Positions 6,794 through 9,124 of a stretch of DNA of 9,124 bases are shown here, in pieces (positions within the stretch are counted from its first letter, which is position 1; the number at the start of each line of letters is the position of its first letter). This DNA comes from Xanthobacteraceae bacterium. Its GTDB lineage: Bacteria > Pseudomonadota > Alphaproteobacteria > Rhizobiales > Xanthobacteraceae. The position numbers were made by a program, and so were the translations under genes. The stretch covers positions 1 to 9,124 of the forward strand of contig JASHRR010001196.1 of NCBI GenBank assembly GCA_030037185.1. The letters run 5' to 3'. The notes beneath the pieces are model-generated. The model saw only the letters and a list, made by a program, of their open reading frames with translations, was not told where the DNA came from and did not search any database.

Positions 6794-6993
6794 TTAGACC
6801 AGGACGTCGGAGGCCTTTACTATTGCCGGCGCGTCGTCGCCGACTTTGAGACCAAGATCAGCTACCGCTTTGTTGGTGATGGAAGCGGGTGAGGATCGAC
6901 CCCTGTCCAATATCAATGCTGACATGTGATGCCGTCGCCCCTGGCTTCGTATCACGATCTTGCCTTGAGTTGGTTGCGTGCACTTATTTTCTC
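6794..6993 (-). pseudogene. mop: Frameshifted mop (molbindin; TOBE/Mop-domain molybdate-binding protein) gene
   Basis: Molbindins are proteins of about 68 residues that bind molybdate in the cytoplasm for storage or homeostasis. Reading the - strand from 6990: KISARNQLK, a frame change near 6962 (one base missing before KIVI), a second near 6948, then KPGATASHVSIDIGQGSILT, an extra base at 6887, then ASITNKAVADLGLKVGDD and APAIVKASDVLV, stop TAA at 6794-6796. Joined, these fragments rebuild an entire Mop domain, including the conserved SARNQLKG start, the T(A)SHV and SITN(K/E)AV motifs, and the KASDV end. The codon before Lys, normally ATG, is GAG (6991-6993), so the start codon also seems lost. 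It is convergent with the DUF2478 pseudogene 87 bp away, which suggests a former molybdenum gene group. Confidence 0.85.
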
Positions 6994-7182
6994 CGGTCGT
7001 GAGTTGCGGTGATCTGCGATTGGGCCATGTGCGCCTCGCTCACCGGCCAGGGTTGTACCAGGCGGCGCGAGATCGCAAATAACGGCGCGTGCTTTGTGTC
7101 GTCGGCTACGTGTATTTGCCCTGCCAAGGTCTCGCATGGGCATGTGCGCTGACTCATCCGCTCGCAGACTGCAGGACATTTT

Positions 7183-7216
7183 GCCGCGGACTTGCAGCAA
7201 CGCGGCGTTCGCCGCG
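7183..7216 (+). repeat. Two mutually exclusive GC-rich hairpins upstream of the second aldehyde dehydrogenase
   Basis: CGCGGCG at 7201-7207 and CGCCGCG at 7210-7216 form a perfect 7-bp palindrome around TT (in RNA a 6-bp stem with a GUUC loop is more realistic). The same left arm (CGCGGC, 7201-7206) is also perfectly complementary to GCCGCG at 7183-7188, so two stems compete for it. No T-run follows, so it is not a standard terminator. It lies 18 bp before Mo-box 3, so it is probably upstream of that promoter rather than in the message. Confidence 0.35.
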
Positions 7217-7233
7217 GGATGCCATCGACTTGC

Positions 7234-7257
7234 CGTTATATCCATCGAAATATATCC
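7234..7257. promoter_or_regulatory. Mo-box 3 (degenerate), upstream of the second aldehyde dehydrogenase
   Basis: The 24 bp read CGTTATAT, eight bases (CCATCGAA), then ATATATCC. The left core is a perfect ModE half-site core; the right matches 6 of 8 (ATATAtCc against ATATAACG). Length and spacing equal those of boxes 1 and 2. It also contains most of a direct repeat of TATATCCATC (7237-7246 and 7251-7260), which could alternatively be the real binding unit of another regulator. It ends 28 bp before the ATG at 7286 and lies about 240 bp upstream of the mop pseudogene on the other strand, so it could have served both. Confidence 0.5.
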
Positions 7258-7285
7258 ATCTTGGAGGAAACGACAGGAGGATAAA

Positions 7286-8785
7286 ATGAATATCGTTCAA
7301 CGCGTGTCGATTGATCCTAAAGTCGACAAGTATCTGTCGGCCAAGCACAACCTACTCATCGACGGGAAGTGGATCGAGGCCAAGTCTGGAAAGACGTTCC
7401 CGGTCTACGACCCATCTACCGGCGCCGTCATAGCCGATGTTGCTGAGGCGGATGCCGCTGACGTCGACAAGGCCGTAGCAGCTGCCCGCAAGGCATTCGA
7501 CTCTGGCCCGTGGCTGCGAATGAGTCCAAGCGAGCGGGGCCGGATTCTTTGGAAGCTCGCCGATCTCATCGAGAAACGCGCCGAGGAATTCGCGACGCTT
7601 GAATCGCTTGATAACGGCAAGCCTCTAACCGTGGCACGGGCTGCGGACGTGCCCTTGACCGTCGACATGTTCCGCTACATGGCGGGCTGGGCGACGAAAA
7701 TCACCGGGACGACGATCCCGATATCGTTTCCGGGAGACTATCTCAGTTTCACGCTGCGTGAGCCAGTCGGCGTCGTCGGCCAGATCATTCCCTGGAATTT
7801 TCCGCTGCTGATGGCCGCCTGGAAACTTGCACCTGCCCTTGCAACCGGGTGCACGGTGGTGCTGAAGGTGGCTGAGCAGACGCCGCTGTCGGGCCTACTG
7901 CTGGGGGAGTTGTGCCAGGAAGCAGGGCTGCCCGACGGGGTCGTCAACGTCCTTGCCGGCTATGGGGAGACTGCGGGGGCGGCGCTCGCGGCGCACCAGG
8001 AGGTCGACAAGGTCGCTTTCACTGGCTCGACCGAAGTGGGCAAACTGATCGTGCAGGCTGCGGCAGGCAATCTGAAGAAAGTGACGCTCGAGCTCGGCGG
8101 CAAATCGCCCGTCGTCGTGCTGGATGACGCCGATATCGAACTGGCCATCGCCGGGGCGGCAAGCGCAATCTTCTTTAACCACGGGCAATGCTGCTGCGCC
8201 GGGTCACGGCTCATAATCCATACGAAGATCTTCGACAAGATCGTTGCCGGGGTTGCTGACCAAGCCAAAAGTATAAAGCTCGGAGCCGGGTTGCTGCCGG
8301 AGACACAGATGGGCCCACTCGTGTCCGAAGAGCAATTCAAGCGCGTGACCGACTATATCGCGTCCGGTATCGAACAAGGTGCCGAAGTCGTGGTCGGAGG
8401 CAAGAAGGGATCCGAAAATGGCGGGTACTTCGTGCAGCCGACGGTGCTGACCAAGACCAGGCCCGAGATGAAGGTGGTTCGTGAGGAGATTTTCGGTCCA
8501 GTCGTCTGTGCCCAGCCCATCACCGACGACGATCTTGATGACATTGCCCGTCAAGCCAACAGCACGAACTACGGATTGGCAGCCAGCGTGTGGACCAGCA
8601 ATATTTCGAAGGCGAACAAGATTGCCAAACGCATCCGGGCCGGCACGGTTTGGATCAACTGTCACAATGTCTTCGACGCATCCCTTCCCTTCGGCGGCTA
8701 CAAGGAGTCAGGTTGGGGGCGTGAGATGGGAGAATTCGTTTTGAACAACTACACGGAGATAAAGGCCGTCACGACAGCGCTCTGA
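7286..8785 (+). CDS. NAD+-dependent aldehyde dehydrogenase, ALDH1/2-like
   Basis: A full-length cytoplasmic aldehyde dehydrogenase of 499 residues. Seen: IPWNFP with N171, K194, FTGSTEVG (246-253), the general base E269 in LELGGKSP, the nucleophile in GQCCCAGSR (C303, the middle of three cysteines as in mammalian ALDH2), EEIFGP, and FGGYKESGWGREMG near the end. K194 is followed by Val (LKVAEQTP) where the family usually has Pro. The start is ATG 7286, with AGGAGG at 7275-7280 and spacing 5; an upstream in-frame extension to 7094 gives Arg/Cys-rich, non-homologous sequence and is rejected. The group favours small aliphatic or aromatic aldehydes, and the substrate is not fixed by sequence. Mo-box 3 precedes it and an exported-protein gene follows after 245 bp. 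Confidence 0.95.
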   Translation: MNIVQRVSIDPKVDKYLSAKHNLLIDGKWIEAKSGKTFPVYDPSTGAVIADVAEADAADVDKAVAAARKAFDSGPWLRMSPSERGRILWKLADLIEKRAEEFATLESLDNGKPLTVARAADVPLTVDMFRYMAGWATKITGTTIPISFPGDYLSFTLREPVGVVGQIIPWNFPLLMAAWKLAPALATGCTVVLKVAEQTPLSGLLLGELCQEAGLPDGVVNVLAGYGETAGAALAAHQEVDKVAFTGSTEVGKLIVQAAAGNLKKVTLELGGKSPVVVLDDADIELAIAGAASAIFFNHGQCCCAGSRLIIHTKIFDKIVAGVADQAKSIKLGAGLLPETQMGPLVSEEQFKRVTDYIASGIEQGAEVVVGGKKGSENGGYFVQPTVLTKTRPEMKVVREEIFGPVVCAQPITDDDLDDIARQANSTNYGLAASVWTSNISKANKIAKRIRAGTVWINCHNVFDASLPFGGYKESGWGREMGEFVLNNYTEIKAVTTAL

Positions 8786-8916
8786 TCGCCTGAGTTGGAT
8801 AACAGTGTCGCGGATCGCAGCGCGTTCTGGTACACCCCCTGAGCCTCGAGCAAGAGGAGCCATAGTTGCCGCGACATCGCCGCTCGTTCCACAGCTCTAG
8901 CTTCAAAATTCGTCGT

Positions 8917-8966
8917 GAAACCAAATACCTTTGTGGCGAAGGCAACATGTACCGGTGTTTGGTTTC
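8917..8966. repeat. 13-bp inverted repeat between the aldehyde dehydrogenase and the exported-protein gene
   Basis: GAAACCAAATACC (8917-8929) and GGTGTTTGGTTTC (8954-8966) are complementary at 12 of 13 positions, and the exception is a T/G pair that would wobble in RNA. The gap is 24 bases. It lies 131 bp after the aldehyde dehydrogenase stop and 64 bp before the next ATG. It could be an RNA stem (terminator-like, but lacking a T-run) or a two-half-site operator for the downstream gene. Confidence 0.5.
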
Positions 8967-9030
8967 TGCGGTTGTGCAGGTTTTTCAGGCCGCTCCGGAC
9001 CCCGCCGGCGCGCAAAAGAGGAGGATTTCG

Positions 9031-9124
9031 ATGTATAGACGCCGAACGCTTGCTGCCCTGCTGCTTTCCGCTGCCACGATCGGCCTCGGAATCGGCGTGG
9101 GCACCGTCTCTGCCGCGCCGACTT
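9031..9124 (+). CDS. Exported protein, N-terminal part only
   Basis: The ATG at 9031 follows AGAGGAGG (9017-9024) at spacing 6. The 31 visible codons encode a classic signal peptide: MYRRRTLAALLLSAATIGLG, then a small-residue stretch with a probable cleavage site near VSAA. The RRRTLAA segment loosely resembles a twin-arginine motif, so either Sec or Tat export is possible. The mature protein lies outside the window and its function cannot be named. Confidence 0.8.
   Translation, partial: MYRRRTLAALLLSAATIGLGIGVGTVSAAPT

Noticed and set aside
6157..6993. Sequencing error as the sole explanation of all frame changes
   Set aside because: Cannot be excluded, but dipZ and both aldehyde dehydrogenases, together over 4.7 kb, are uninterrupted, and the mop start codon is also substituted, so decay is favoured.
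6952..7245. 97-codon open frame on the - strand
   Set aside because: Only its last residues (KISARNQLK) are meaningful and belong to the mop pseudogene; the rest is unrecognisable and Arg-rich.
7094..7285. N-terminal extension of the second aldehyde dehydrogenase
   Set aside because: The added residues are Arg/Cys-rich and unlike the family, whereas ATG 7286 has a perfect AGGAGG.

Overview
The window reads as chromosomal DNA of a GC-rich alphaproteobacterium, most likely of the Hyphomicrobiales (Bradyrhizobium/Rhodopseudomonas/Beijerinckia-like). This rests on codon use, strong AGGAGG-type ribosome sites and the gene families present; no rRNA or marker gene fixes the genus. No tRNA, rRNA, insertion sequence or CRISPR array was seen.

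Positions 1-2885 (+ strand) hold an extracytoplasmic methionine-sulfoxide repair operon: the 3' end of msrB, then a DipZ/CcdA-thioredoxin electron-transfer protein, then msrA. DipZ would carry electrons across the membrane to the repair enzymes. The export leader of msrA is out of frame with its catalytic domain by one base, so MsrA has either lost export or carries a sequence error. DipZ has a conspicuous Met-Gly-Pro linker between its membrane part and its thioredoxin domain.

Positions 3066-4693 (- strand) hold a GabD-like NAD(P)-dependent aldehyde dehydrogenase preceded by a possible 54-residue ORF. Positions 4907-5320 (+) hold an unrecognised 137-residue gene with a TTG start and a strong ribosome site. 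Positions 5369-5893 (-) hold trmO, a tRNA-modification methyltransferase.

Positions 5894-7285 contain no intact gene but are not empty. They hold the wreck of a DUF2478 gene (+, at least three frame changes) and the wreck of a mop (molbindin, TOBE/Mop domain) gene (-, three frame changes and a lost start codon). Both families are linked to molybdenum uptake or storage. Positions 7286-8785 (+) hold a second, ALDH1-like aldehyde dehydrogenase with a strong ribosome site. The window ends in the signal peptide of a new exported protein (9031 onward).

The most interesting pattern is regulatory. Three copies of the ModE-type 'Mo-box' dyad (CGnTATAT-N8-ATATAnCG), each exactly 24 bp, sit at 4735-4758, 6115-6138 and 7234-7257 (the last is degenerate). 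They lie in front of, respectively, the divergent pair small ORF-aldehyde dehydrogenase / unknown 137-residue gene, the DUF2478 pseudogene, and the second aldehyde dehydrogenase (also upstream of the mop pseudogene). This suggests a molybdate-responsive locus whose dedicated Mo genes have decayed while the two Mo-independent aldehyde dehydrogenases and the unknown gene remain intact behind the operators.
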